Origin: Acridotheres tristis
Taxonomy: Eukaryota > Chordata > Aves > Passeriformes > Sturnidae
Direction: 5' to 3'
Assembly (NCBI GenBank): GCA_037013685.1
Contig: CM072891.1
Span: forward strand, 620,001 to 684,000
DNA: 64,000 nt
A program made the position numbers and the translations under genes. Every line of letters starts with the position of its first letter. Positions within the stretch are counted from its first letter, which is position 1. Below are positions 36,701-46,000 of the stretch, piece by piece. The notes below the pieces were generated by a model, which was not told the DNA's origin, searched no databases, and saw only the letters and a list, made by a program, of their open reading frames with translations.

Positions 36701-36860
36701 GGGCTCCCCCCTCCCTGCCCCGGCAGCTCACACAACCCCTGGAGCGCCCCGCCTGGCCCCGGGCCGGACGGCACTCGCCTCCCCCCGCCGCGGAGCCCCG
36801 AGGGCGGCACTCACCGCTCGCACCGGGCCGGGCCGCGCCAACCGACGGCCGATTCAAACC
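14818..36860 (-). CDS. G2E3: G2E3, PHD/RING-HECT E3 ubiquitin ligase family; complete gene (coding 18702-34263)
   Basis: Fifteen coding exons on the minus strand join in phase to 2,232 nt (743 codons plus stop): 34227-34263, 32635-32732, 30597-30698, 28881-29005, 28040-28205, 27253-27359, 26099-26215, 25148-25272, 24905-25037, 24113-24235, 22670-22980, 21849-22030, 21498-21670, 19506-19705 and 18702-18934. The order is an N-terminal Cys-rich extended PHD, a RING/PHD finger, a third PHD, a linker, and a C-terminal HECT-like domain. Human G2E3 is 706 residues as I recall it, a nucleolar-shuttling protein linked to G2/M expression and DNA-damage response. Its ligase activity is attributed to the N-terminal fingers rather than to HECT. 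This copy has an extra 41-codon exon and lacks the last few human residues. Outside the listed elements, the introns are AT-rich with nothing recognised. Confidence 0.96.
17163..17310. repeat. 72-bp tandem duplication in the G2E3 3' region
   Basis: Two copies of a 72-base unit start at 17163 and 17235, nearly identical, with the start of a third at 17307. Because 72 is divisible by three, a minus-strand frame is open through both copies and repeats the peptide [18 protein letters not shown]. This looks like duplication rather than a gene. Confidence 0.9.
17913..17918 (-). terminator. G2E3: Candidate proximal poly(A) signal of G2E3
   Basis: AATAAA lies about 0.8 kb after the stop codon on the minus strand, with a weaker downstream TTGTTTTCC. 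Use would give a short 3' UTR. Confidence 0.3.
18702..18934 (-). CDS. G2E3: G2E3 exon 16, last coding exon
   Basis: It encodes residues 667-743 and the TAA stop. It includes the end of the HECT C-lobe, [19 protein letters not shown]. Leu711 (codon 18801-18803) occupies the place of the HECT catalytic Cys. The protein ends RNTLRVERE, a few residues short of the human C-terminus. Confidence 0.96.
19506..19705 (-). CDS. G2E3: G2E3 exon 15, HECT-like domain
   Basis: It encodes residues 600-666 ([19 protein letters not shown] to [10 protein letters not shown]) plus one base. Two AG dinucleotides six bases apart occur at the 5' end; the upstream one (CTCCTAG) gives the family-consistent Ser-Phe. 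Confidence 0.95.
20150..20490 (+). mobile_element. CR1 fragment in a G2E3 intron
   Basis: The plus strand carries ORF2 C-terminal text (GCAGCATCCTGGGCTG, AGGATGATTAAGGGACTAGA, CTATGAGGAGAGGCTGAGAG). Degenerate, 5'- and 3'-truncated. Confidence 0.75.
21498..21670 (-). CDS. G2E3: G2E3 exon 14, HECT-like domain
   Basis: It encodes residues 543-599 ([20 protein letters not shown] to KRVTLPLE) plus two bases. The last base pair joins with T of the next exon to make Ser, giving ESFRQGL as in the human ESFKQGL. Confidence 0.96.
21711..21742. repeat. (GT)n(AT)n microsatellite
   Basis: Five GT units are followed by eleven AT units in the G2E3 intron just upstream of the 21498-21670 exon. Likely polymorphic. 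Confidence 0.95.
21849..22030 (-). CDS. G2E3: G2E3 exon 13, HECT-like domain
   Basis: It encodes residues 482-542, with the strongly conserved [20 protein letters not shown] and the [12 protein letters not shown] segment of the HECT N-lobe. Confidence 0.97.
22670..22980 (-). CDS. G2E3: G2E3 exon 12
   Basis: It encodes residues 378-481, from [13 protein letters not shown] through [15 protein letters not shown] to [14 protein letters not shown]. This is the beginning of the HECT-like domain. The acceptor is TTGTAG and the donor is GTAATT. Confidence 0.96.
23930..24030. repeat. Degenerate AT/AC microsatellite
   Basis: Imperfect ATATAC/ACACAA runs with two partly repeated blocks around TATAGTCACAG. 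It lies about 80 bases from the 24113-24235 exon. Confidence 0.8.
24113..24235 (-). CDS. G2E3: G2E3 exon 11, extra 41-codon linker exon
   Basis: The exon has a TTATAG acceptor, a CACAG|GTATTT donor and a length of 123 nt, so it can be included or skipped without changing frame. In the frame set by its neighbours it reads [18 protein letters not shown] and onward to NWSLRHR, Ser/Pro-rich. I do not recall an equivalent in the human protein. A second frame across the whole exon is also open. Inclusion in mRNA is inferred. Confidence 0.7.
24905..25037 (-). CDS. G2E3: G2E3 exon 10, linker
   Basis: It encodes residues 293-336 plus two bases, containing [19 protein letters not shown], clearly homologous to the human linker. 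The boundary uses the first of overlapping GT dinucleotides (CTCCA|GTGTGTAA), the only choice that keeps the frame into exon 12 (22670-22980). Confidence 0.88.
25148..25272 (-). CDS. G2E3: G2E3 exon 9, third PHD finger
   Basis: It encodes residues 251-292 ([20 protein letters not shown] to [14 protein letters not shown]) plus one base. The CxxC, H-x2-C and WxCxxC signature is typical of a PHD finger. Confidence 0.97.
26099..26215 (-). CDS. G2E3: G2E3 exon 8
   Basis: It encodes residues 212-250 ([20 protein letters not shown], then [18 protein letters not shown]) plus two bases. The Cys cluster begins the third finger. Confidence 0.97.
27253..27359 (-). CDS. G2E3: G2E3 exon 7
   Basis: It encodes residues 177-211 ([18 protein letters not shown] to MGIHIPE) plus two bases. 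The RCTVC pair closes the second finger. The acceptor is preceded by an 18-T tract on the coding strand. Confidence 0.96.
27370..27387. repeat. A18 homopolymer (T18 on the coding strand) at a splice acceptor
   Basis: An uninterrupted run of 18 A on plus. On the minus strand it forms the polypyrimidine tract ending about 10 bases before the G2E3 27253-27359 exon. Confidence 0.95.
28040..28205 (-). CDS. G2E3: G2E3 exon 6, RING/PHD-like finger
   Basis: It encodes residues 121-176: [21 protein letters not shown], then [15 protein letters not shown]. These Cys/His pairs belong to the second finger, to which RING-like ligase activity is ascribed in mammals. Confidence 0.97.
28881..29005 (-). CDS. 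G2E3: G2E3 exon 5, PHD finger
   Basis: It encodes residues 80-120 ([19 protein letters not shown], then [11 protein letters not shown]) plus two bases. CxxC, C-x4-C and HxxC ligand spacing marks the extended PHD fold. Confidence 0.97.
29430..30330 (+). mobile_element. LTR-like segment in a G2E3 intron
   Basis: It differs in composition from the flanking AT-rich intron. It contains CCCTATAAACAG (TATA-like, near 29770) and CTAATAAAACTTTGTG (poly(A)-like, near 30260). It also has near-repeats GACTGCTGGTAGTAACACAC and GGACTATTGGTACTAACACA about 50 bases apart. Ends and family are undetermined. Confidence 0.4.
30597..30698 (-). CDS. G2E3: G2E3 exon 4
   Basis: It encodes residues 46-79 ([10 protein letters not shown] to EVKRAAKL), 34 whole codons, between the first Cys/His cluster and the PHD proper. 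It closely matches the human segment. Confidence 0.96.
32635..32732 (-). CDS. G2E3: G2E3 exon 3, start of first zinc finger
   Basis: It encodes residues 13-45: [19 protein letters not shown], then NLTVHYYCL. The CxxC and HYYC zinc ligands of the extended PHD module are visible. Confidence 0.96.
33628..34112 (-). mobile_element. CR1 fragment in a G2E3 intron
   Basis: The minus strand is open for 124 codons of the ORF2 C-terminus ([20 protein letters not shown] and EHWNRL) and ends with the CR1 3' tail, GGTTTGGAAGTAACCTCTGG on plus. It is moderately diverged and 5'-truncated. Confidence 0.85.
34227..34282 (-). CDS. G2E3: G2E3 exon 2, first coding exon
   Basis: The acceptor TTACAG is at 34283-34284. 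The ATG at 34261-34263 has A at -3 and starts [12 protein letters not shown] plus one base. The donor is CACAT|GTGAGT. The short, poorly conserved start resembles the human N-terminus only in position and length, but the phase joins exactly to the next Cys-rich exon. Confidence 0.85.
36815..36860 (-). other. G2E3: Probable non-coding first exon of G2E3
   Basis: Inside the CpG island a consensus donor GAGCG|GTGAGTG places the 3' exon end at 36815. The first coding exon (34227-34282) has an acceptor 19 nt before the ATG, so at least one upstream 5' UTR exon is required. The 5' limit is a guess. Confidence 0.55.
36835..36858 (-). promoter_or_regulatory. G2E3: CHR-like and E2F-like elements near the G2E3 start site
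   Basis: TTTGAA (36853-36858) is followed on the minus strand, 11 bases later, by TTGGCGC (36835-36841), 20-40 bases upstream of the exon 1 donor. CHR and E2F elements are known to confer G2/M and cell-cycle-dependent transcription. There is no CDE at the standard 4-base spacing. Confidence 0.4.
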
Positions 36861-37139
36861 CCAACATCCGCCCCCTGCCGGAAGCGCGGCCCGCCCCGCC
36901 CAGCGCCCCCGCCACACCCGGGAGCCGCCCCGCAAACCTCTTCTGGGGGATTTACCTAAGCTAACAAAAGGTTGCGGTTTTTGTAAAAAATCCCCCCCCT
37001 TTTAAAGAAATTTCTGGAGTTTGTTCTGCAGGGGCCTAAGACGCCACAGTGTAAGGCTGTGCTGACCCTTTTCCCCCCATAGCTGCAATGAAATGGAGTT
37101 TCTCAATGGAGCACTGTATTTGATGTTCGTGCTGATGTT

Positions 37140-37340
37140 TTTCCGTCGGAATGCCGCTGGCGGTGCGCTGTGTCGGAAGGGAGCTCGTTCCAGCGGCTTC
37201 GGGCCTGCGGTCCCGGGGTCCATGCGGAGGGAACGCTGAGCGGCTGTGGGCTCAAAGCCGCGCCCTGCGCACCATCGAGAGCGGCTCTCCGCTCATCGCC
37301 GCCCTGCCCCGGCTGGCCTCTGCAGTGCCCGCTCCAGACC
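37140..37340 (+). promoter_or_regulatory. Second arm of the G2E3 CpG island; possible divergent transcription
   Basis: A separate GC-rich patch lies about 0.2 kb upstream of the main island, beyond a short AT-rich gap. A plus-strand frame of 110 codons (37151-37483) begins in it, but its composition is Ala/Arg/Pro-rich and I recognise no domain. It could be the 5' end of a divergent non-coding transcript. Confidence 0.3.
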
Positions 37341-38244
37341 TCTATTCCCCCCTTAACTGGGCTGTTGAGGCCGGAGTCTCTGCAGATCCCAGATCACTTG
37401 CCCTGGCTGGAAGTGCTTTTGCGGCACACGGACAGAACAGAGAGTTTATCTGGCGCCTGGAGTTGGTTAGGCAGGTGTGGTGACCTGCAGCTTATTTTCA
37501 CACGACTGGCCCCATTGTCCCACTGCCTCTCCATTTTCCTCTTCTTGTTCACTATAACGTGCCTTCATCACACCCGTTCCCCTAAACATCCTGTAAGGCA
37601 TTTTGTGCAATGATATAAATACCCTAAAATACCCCATAATGATTTTGTTCTTTCCCGATAAATACGTGATCATCTTTCCCCCTCAACAGTTAGAAAGTTC
37701 CAGTTAAATCTCCATGGGACGGAATGTTTCCTTCAATAGCCTGTCAGAGGGCCTGGTCTTTGTCACAGTCTCTGTTACTTCCTGGGTTTGTGTGTCTGTG
37801 TTACCTACTTCTGTGTATGGCCCAAGTCCTGCATGTTAAACAGCTGTTAATCCTTCCAGTCTGTGCTTCTGAAAAGAAATGAAGGATGTCTTCAAATGCA
37901 CATTTTCAAGAAGTGTACAGTATCATTCTTGTCCGTACCCTGTCTGGCTTGCTGACTATTCTATTATGTAAAGGGAATTGTCACACTGCCAATGGAAATG
38001 ATAAGCCTTAATGTTGTCTTTTGAGAGTCTGATCCCAGTCTGCCACATTCTGGATATATCTGTCTCAAGTAATGGTCTACTGAATAAAGGATGTTATTAT
38101 TATACTACCTCCATCTTTTGTAATATATAGTACTATTTCTGGTATATATTACAGAATATATTTGCTGTGTACAGTTATGTATGCTGTATGATTCCAAATA
38201 CAGAATATCTCATTTTAGTTCAGCTGTTAAGTTCTGTTAGAGTA

Positions 38245-38285
38245 ACTATTATTGTAATAATAATTATTATTATCGTCATTATTCT
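38245..38285. repeat. Degenerate (ATT)n microsatellite
   Basis: ATTATTGTAATAATAATT is followed by further ATT units in intergenic DNA. Confidence 0.8.
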
Positions 38286-38727
38286 CAGTCAGAAAAAAAA
38301 ACTGAACATTTTTTGTTTTCATTCAGTCTTCATCAGTCATTCAGGTAGTCTTACCCATAAGGGAGAAAGAGCTCTAAAAGGAAGAATTAATGTTTGAATG
38401 TATCTGTGTGTTCTGCTGGGTTTTATGAACCTTTTTTTTTTTTTAATTAATGAGATAGCCTCAAACATTTTTCTATATTTATGTAAAACTTTAAAAAGCA
38501 GTGTATCCTCTAAACATCTGAAGTATGGTAAGCTGTCTAAAACTCCATACCACCTATGGAGATGCTTAGTATTCATGTCAAAGCTTATAAAGTTTTTTAG
38601 GATGTAACCATGATGGGTGCATGATATACTCGACTTATGTGGTTATATAATAATAAAATTAACATAATAACTAATAAAGTCCTTATTCTTTAATTGTTTT
38701 TAAAAGATGTCCAGGTTCCTTAAAATT

Positions 38728-38762
<35 letters not shown>

Positions 38763-38771
38763 GTATATATG
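38728..38771. repeat. (AT)n microsatellite
   Basis: An AT run of about 40 bases broken by two GT steps, intergenic. Confidence 0.95.
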
Positions 38772-41146
38772 TTTAAATCATAGGCTGGCTTATCTGGCTT
38801 ATTCTTTTGTTCTCACATAACCTTTTAAAAAGCACTAGCTTACTATTTACCACAAAACAGAAGTGTTTTGTTTTCCTAGCTCTCCCCTATTATATTTTCT
38901 GTTTCTTGTTTGAATGTTTGATCTGTAATCACTTCTGACTGTTCTTGATGTCTTTTAAACTGACACATAGAAGCTCTTGGCAGCAGGAATTTCCTCACAA
39001 AACAGCAGTTTCAGGTCTCCTGGTCCCGGGTTGCTCTGACAGCAGGCAGGTGTGTGAGCAGCAGTGGTTGGGGTGATATTTCTCCTGCTGTGAGACAGTG
39101 GGGCTTCACTCCACAGGGATCATCTGCTGCCTGCCCTGCAGTGTTCACGCCGGGTCAGGAGCTCCATGGGCCTGTGTAAATGCGACAGAACTGTTCCACT
39201 CCGTGACTTTTCAGATGGGACATAGGCGAAATTGCTTACAGATTTTCCTCGCCAAGCTAAAGGGATAAATAGGTCTCTTCTGTGTATCTGGACACTTGTG
39301 AGAACCAGGATAGGGGAAACAATTTCATTTATTGACTGAAAGTTATTGCACGCACCATATCAGTTATCCTTCCTGAAGCTGATAAAGCACTTTAAAATTA
39401 TCTTTCTACATGTGATGACCAGCTATAGTTTAAATTTCTCTGATTTTTACTTGATAGTTTGTTGATATTTTTAGGTTCAGTAAAAAAAAATTAGAAGTTT
39501 TTCCTTTTTCATCCTGTGTCAGAAAAATTTCAATTTCTCCCAATCCAAATGATCAAACTCTAGACTGAAGATGTGAATGTGCTGTTTTTCTTCAATAGTT
39601 CATGTTGTGTTTTATATTTGAAAGCTGTATTTAAATATCAGCTAATACTTGCCTTGCAGGAAGCATTTTGTAGGGTACATTGTGGGTGATGCTGATGAAA
39701 TACTTTTGATTCAGAGACTTATAAAATATTCCAAAAGAAAATTGTATTCATTTTTGCACAGTAAGTAGCTTTACGGAAAATAGTTGGGAAAATGTTTTGA
39801 AATTCTACTGCCACTTAGTTCTCTGAATGTTGATGCCTTCGAGTATTTCTTAAACCTTTAAAATAGGTTAATGTTTCTTGAGATGTTTGTTTGAGCATAC
39901 AAATATTTAACATAATTTGTGAGATAAGTAGCCTTGCTTATGAAATTCCTAATCCACCTCAGGCAAGAATCTTACTTATAAAGGTAAAGTAGAATAAAGT
40001 AGAATAGAAAACATTTTCTTTGAGCATTTAAATAAATATTTATTTTAAAGGTGGGCAGGGTTTTGTTCCTTTAAGGGTTGGTATTTTCTGTTTAATTTGT
40101 TGTGGAAATCTTACAGGTTTTATAAATAAGCAGAAGTGAGCAAATTTAGCTGAAATCTGCTGAGCCAGAGTTTTTCAGTTGGATAGACTGTAGCCACCTT
40201 ATTTGTCCAGTAATAATTAAACAAGAGCAGAGTGAACCAGTTTACCTTAAGCAATCCGAGAAGACTCAGATGAGGGAGCAGTCAGTGGATACAAAAATCA
40301 GACAAAATTCAAACCTTGAAATCATTTAAAAGTGCACATCAAATGATATTTTTTTTTAATGGAAAAGTTTCTGTCTGTTCTCTCCTGAACTACTTCTGCC
40401 AAAATCTTATGGACAGCCTTACTGAAGAGGTAACTAGTACTAGTTTTTCTTTCTTAATAGTCTAGGGCTTATTGAAAATGAAAATGTCAGAAAGACACAT
40501 AGATTTTGGAAAGCATGGAAGCATTTGGAAAAATACCCCTGAATTGTCATTGAGGGCTGACCATCATTCACAGTTGACTCTAAATTCCTTTCACCTAATA
40601 TCCAGTCAATCATATTTTCTTTTCCTTTCATAATGATGCCCTGAATATTATTCACAATTTTTTACAGATACAAAGACAAATCTGAAAAGGAATCTGCCTT
40701 TACAAAAATTAGTTGTTGGATTTTTAAAAATATATGTTTTTTTAAGATCTTTATGTTTAACTGTGACAATCATTATGCTAATTTTGCCTTCTCAGGCAAT
40801 GGTGAATCATCCTTCAGTGCACCCTGCAAACATTTTCTTTTCATCACACCCAGACAAGACAGAAATACAGGTTAACTCCCACAAGAAACCACTGGTGTAC
40901 CCTGAGGGTGGAATTGTCCTGTGCAGCACAAATACCTTTGACTTACATATTAATGAAGATCCCAGCTCCAAGATCCAGGGTGTCCTTTGCAACTTTGTTG
41001 TTTTGTAACAATTAATCTCTTTTAAAAAGATTTTAATGCTAATAGAGGAGTTTCATCACAAAAGCTTAGTACTGGAGTCTGACAAAAGTAGAATAGAAAT
41101 GGTGATGGCCTCAGTGATTGCTCTGCTGATGTATTTTACTTAAGTA

Positions 41147-43078
41147 TGTATGAGGTTTGTGTGGCCGGGTGTTGGGGGCTGGGGGCAGCTACAAGGGGGC
41201 TTCTGTGAGAAGCTGTCAGAAACTACCCCCTGTCCTGCAGAGCCGATGCCAGGTGGCTCCAGGATGGACCTGCTGCTGGCCAAGGGCAAGTCCATCAGCC
41301 ACGGCAGTAACGCCTCTGTGATAACATGTTTAAGAAGGAAAAAAGCTTTTGTGCATGTAACACATCTCTGCGGCCAGAGAAAATCAGAGTGAGGAAATGT
41401 GAGAGGAACAACTCTGTGGAAACTAAGGTCAGTGGAGGGTGGGACAGGAGGTGCTCCAGCTGCCAGAGCTGAGATTCCCCTGCAGCCCATGGTGAAGACT
41501 ATGGTGAGACAGGCTGTGCTGCTGCAGTTCATGGGGGACCACAGGAATGCAGAAATCCTCCTTCAGCCCATGGAGAAGACTCACACTGGAGCAGGTGGAT
41601 GCCCAAGAGAAGGCTGTGAATCCTGCAGAAGCCCGTGCTTCAGCAGGCTGGCAGGGACCTGCAGACTTGTGCAGCGAGTGTTGCCAGTTTTGGGAGCTCT
41701 ATAAACACCGGCAGTCTAGTTAGAAAAGAGACATTGTTTATTCTGTGCAGGGTGCAAGGTGGAGGTTTCCACAAATCAAGTACACCAACTGTCAAAACTT
41801 TTTACTATTTCTATTTTGCCAAACAAAGGCATTAATGTTTATTGGCTATAAATTACATGGTTCTCTTATTAATTAATATTGTATTTTCTACTGGTTAATG
41901 GCTCTCTTGCTTGTCATGCTAATTAGTCTGCATACTCAGTCCTTCTCTTGAGTCAGTGGGTTTCCTGGGTTGGTGGTCCGTGAGGGGCTGAAGATTTCCC
42001 CCTGCCGGAAGAACCTTTTACTCATCTGGAGCTGATCATCACAGTTGCTAAATTGGTTTTATTAGTTTCTTCTTAATCTTGGATGTTCTGCCAAATGTCC
42101 TTGTGGCCCATAAATTATGCATTCTTTGTGGTTTACCCTTCTTCCCAAGTTTTGTTTAACCTCCCTTTAGGTCTGAGAGCATTAGAACATGTCATGCCCT
42201 ACACCTTAACAATAGGAATAATTTGCCTTTCTAACACCTAGACATCATTTATAGCTTGCTTGTTGGCTGCTATCTGTTTCACAGATTAAATCTTTGTTGT
42301 TGATTAGGCTTGAAAGTATACAAAGATCAAACATCAAAAAACATTCTTTCTTAAAAAATTTTTTTTACATATTCCATCTTTGCAAGAGTAAAGCAGGACC
42401 CTGTTTCTTAACCCCTTCTCATTCCCTGTAACTCTCTGGGCAAATTGTTAACTTTTTTTGTGACTCTCGAGATGTCAGCATCAAGAGGAGCCCATGCTGG
42501 AGCAGGTTTAGGACTTGTGATCCTATGGGGCATCCATGCTAGGGCAGGCTGTTCTTGAAGGAGTGCACCCTGTGGGAAGGTACCCACGTTGGAGCAGTTT
42601 GTGAAGAAATTCCCCCTGTGGCCTGTGGGAAGGACTCACATTGCAGGAGTTTGTGGAGAACTGTTTCCTGTGGGAGGAACCCCACACTGGAGAAGGGGAA
42701 GGACTCCTCTCTCTGAGCAGTGGCAGAAACTGACTGAAACCCCTATTCCCTGTCTGTCTGGGCCATGGCAGGGAGTATGAGGGGGAAGGAGATAGAACCC
42801 TGAGGAAGGAGGGAGGACAGGGGGGAAGGTGCTTTTAAGATTTGTTTTATTCTCTTTATCCTTCTCTGCTTCTGATTTGTAATAAATTCAATTAATATCG
42901 CCAAGTCAAGTCTGTTTTGCCTGTGATGGTGTTTGGTGAGTGATCTTGCCATATTCTTATCTCAAGTCATGAAATTTTATTAACGTTTGTTTTTCCCTCC
43001 TCTGTCTTGTTGCAAAGGGGAGTAGAGTGAGAGAGCAGCTTTGGTGGATACCTGATATGCAGCCAGGGGTGACCCACA
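41147..43078 (+). mobile_element. Solo LTR of an avian endogenous retrovirus (ERVL-like), interrupted by another insertion
   Basis: It begins TG, ends CCCACA and is flanked by AGTA on both sides (41143-41146 and 43079-43082). Tandemly similar phrases (CCCATGCTGGAGCAGG, GGGAAGGACTCACATTGC), a late AATAAA near 42882 and the GGTGAGTGATCTTGCC to GCAGCCAGGGGTGACCC end match my recollection of long songbird ERVL-type LTRs. No viral coding region lies between, so it is a solo LTR. Similarity is interrupted at about 41.68-42.47 kb. Confidence 0.6.
41680..42475 (-). mobile_element. Insertion inside the LTR, probably a second LTR
   Basis: About 0.8 kb unlike the surrounding LTR in style and AT content. 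On the minus strand it carries an AATAAA (complement of TTTATT near 41739) close to its end, as an LTR would. I could not fix its ends or find a clear target duplication. Confidence 0.4.
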
Positions 43079-43082
43079 AGTA

Positions 43083-46000
43083 AAAAGCAGGAAGGTATCA
43101 GGGAGGTCATGATATCTGCATTTTGTTTGATGCAATTAAGAGTTTGGGGGGGAAAGACCTATGCACTGCTCTTATAAAGTTCATGGATAGATGTAAGGAA
43201 AATACCAGATGAAGTAAAAACAGGCAAGGAAGCATCATTTAGTGGTGACAAATGAGTCTGAGTCCCGATTTTTGTATTTGTTGCCAATGACTTCTTTTGT
43301 ATTTACAAAGAAAGGAAATTTGATCATAAACGTCTCTATTGCTTCTCAAGTGCTGAGATGAGGTTAAATTCTCAGCTCTGAAATGGCTAGACAAGCTGAA
43401 ATCTTGATGGTTTTAATGATGATGATATATTCTGCACCTGACTTAGGCTGTGGTGCACTTACATTAAGTGTTCTGTGTTTATTTTACTATCCTCTACGAA
43501 TTCTTCCTTTTGAGGAAGACCTGCTTTGGAAAACAGAAATAATTTAGATTGAGATGGTGTCTCATAAGTGTAAAATCTCACTGCAGAAATTTAGAGCTGA
43601 ATTCACTACCACAATCCATGATTATCCAGACTTCTCACATTCTGCAAATTGCCCAGGATCTGAGAACTGGCTAGACAAAAGATTAAAAATAACAGGTGAT
43701 TACTTAATTCCTGGGATACATTCTTTTATTGAATGACTATCGAGGGAAAACAGCCTTTATTCTTTTTAAAAGTACAAACAGTTACAAATAAAGAATTTCA
43801 TTATAGAACGGATAGTTTTTAAACTAGAAGCATGGAAAATTATTCCTATTAAAAAGTCAGTTCAGACATTTTTCTTTTCTCTAAGGTATGATTGTAACAG
43901 GAGAAGAAGGTTCTAATATGCAGCTATAAGACAACAGTATTAGAACTGTGCACTGGGGATCATCTCTATGGTATAATCTAAAAGGGAAATAGTAAAGTGT
44001 CAGTACCTGCGACTGGTATTTTTAATACATTAATTATATTACTTACAACTCTCTTTGCTGCGTCACTTACAATGAAAAATACAGTTACTGTATTTGTTTC
44101 AAGTACTGCATTTATTTTGTTGATCTAGATCTTATTTATGAATACCAAGCTATTAATCAGATGCTGTAGAGGATGTAGTATATCCTAACTGACAGATCTC
44201 TTACTAGGCTGCAATTAGCTCTTATTAAAATCTGAAGTCACCTGGTATATCCATTATTTGGAAATTAGAGGACAAGAACTTTTCCTCTAAGTTTTTGTTT
44301 TGGTAATCACATCTGAGAGATAACTGTTTTATGAAATTCCAGCATTTTTAAACTGACTAGCTATGGAGTCTCTCTCAATTGTCTAGGGAATTAAAGATGC
44401 TCTGCTCATCCATAGGTGTTCATAAGGACAGCATGTAGAATTCTTCTACTTTATCCCAGAAGCAGTGTACTGAACACTGAATGTAATGGCTTGGGAGAAC
44501 AAATGTTAGTAGCTAAGAATTTCTTCAATCCAGTCATTTTGCACTAGTACTCCTGTCAAAGAGAAGATAGATTTGAGTGGGACGGGGTTTAGCTGTAGAA
44601 TTTCTGTGAATCAACTGTGGTTGACTAAAAACAGCAGAGGGGAAGTAAGCTTCTTTATTGACATATACTGTTTATACTGCTTTTAGGAGAGCACTGTGTT
44701 TGCCAAGTTTACTTCCTCAAAATAATCTTTGGATAATTTCACTAGTGAATGATTTTGACATTAAAATTTTACCTCTGAAAGCCCATTTCATTATAGTGTT
44801 AATCCTTTGTTCAGTGTCATAGATCTTTTGGCTGTGCAGACTGACTGACAAGGTAGTGTTAATCAGCTCAAGCTAGAGTTGAACTCCAATCATCCTGCTT
44901 ATGGAATGTTTATTCCTATCAGTAGTTGATATTTTCCTCATAGCTGTGGAACAGTTCAAAATTTGTTGATAGCTTTCCAAATTATTAATTGGAAAGTGTG
45001 TTATGTATTTGACTTTACATAAACTAGAACAGTGACATTTTTGTTGCCCTATCATGGAAACTTTGGAGATGAATAATGTGTCTCCTTTCTGAAGTCCACT
45101 GTATTGCTTGAATTTACAAGTACTGTTGTAAAAACAGGAATAAAAATTGACGTTTTTGATGTCCACATTCTCCCAAAGCCCCAAAACTTCACAGTGTTAA
45201 AATCACTTTTCTCTATAGTTCCTTAGATTCTGATCACTGTGGACTTAATTTTTACTTCAATGACCCTGAATAAACATGTGGCTTTCCACATCTCAGACTT
45301 TTCTATCAGACTTACGTTTTATTAGTTATATCAACAAGATTATCCAAAATTACCTCATCTGGGTTACATGCTTTTTAAAAATTCTTGAAAAGTTACAGCT
45401 TGAAAAGTGTTTTTGAAAAATTGCAGTTATTGCCCTGGAGATTTGACCTGTTGTATGGTTTTGTTTGTTTTGTTGGTTGTTTTGGGTTTTGTGTGTGTGG
45501 TTTTTTAAAAATTTATTTTATGTATTTTGTGTTTTTTAAATTTTGTTTTATTTTAATGTAGATCATCAGGGAGTTGCAGTGTAAATTTCTTCATGCCATG
45601 CTGCTACTTTGATTAAATTGTACATTGTAGGGGCTGAGTAAGCAGAGCATGCTCTGAGCTCTGATTTTTTGTATTGTCTCAGCAGCCTGCAACATGGCTA
45701 CTTTTAATGGCTAAGGTGGTGGCTGCAGTGATATGCCTCCCTCCTCTAAGTTATGAAAAGGAAAAATACCATTTCATTTAGTTCCATTTCATTTTATTCA
45801 GAGTGCCAGCCACCGGTAGTCTACTAAAAAATTGCCTCAGTCATCCTGGTTCTCTGAGGGACAGCCTTGTGGCTGGGGAAGCTGAGGCTCTCGTCCATAT
45901 TCTGCCACTGGCCTAAATTGTCTCATTTCCCTCCATCTCAGCTTCCTAAACTCTAGTGTATGAAAAATGATGTGACTTTCTTTGCAGAATACTTTGAGCA

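Larger units (their letters stand above)
36330..36930. promoter_or_regulatory. G2E3: CpG-island promoter of G2E3
   Basis: This dense CpG block spans the non-coding first exon. On the minus strand it shows GC boxes (36891-36900), an ETS-type CTTCCGG (36878-36884), a CHR-like TTTGAA (36853-36858) and an E2F-like TTGGCGC (36835-36841). No TATA box is seen. Open frames across it are compositional artefacts. Confidence 0.8.
37500..41140. other. Intergenic DNA upstream of G2E3
   Basis: AT-rich apart from a moderately GC-rich patch at about 38.99-39.19 kb, and containing two microsatellites. There is no recognisable exon series; one open stretch at 40763-41008 is discussed as a finding. Confidence 0.6.

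Noticed and set aside
36127..36935. Many overlapping open frames at 36.1-36.9 kb
   Set aside because: CpG-island composition effect on both strands, with no conserved domain and no consistent splicing.
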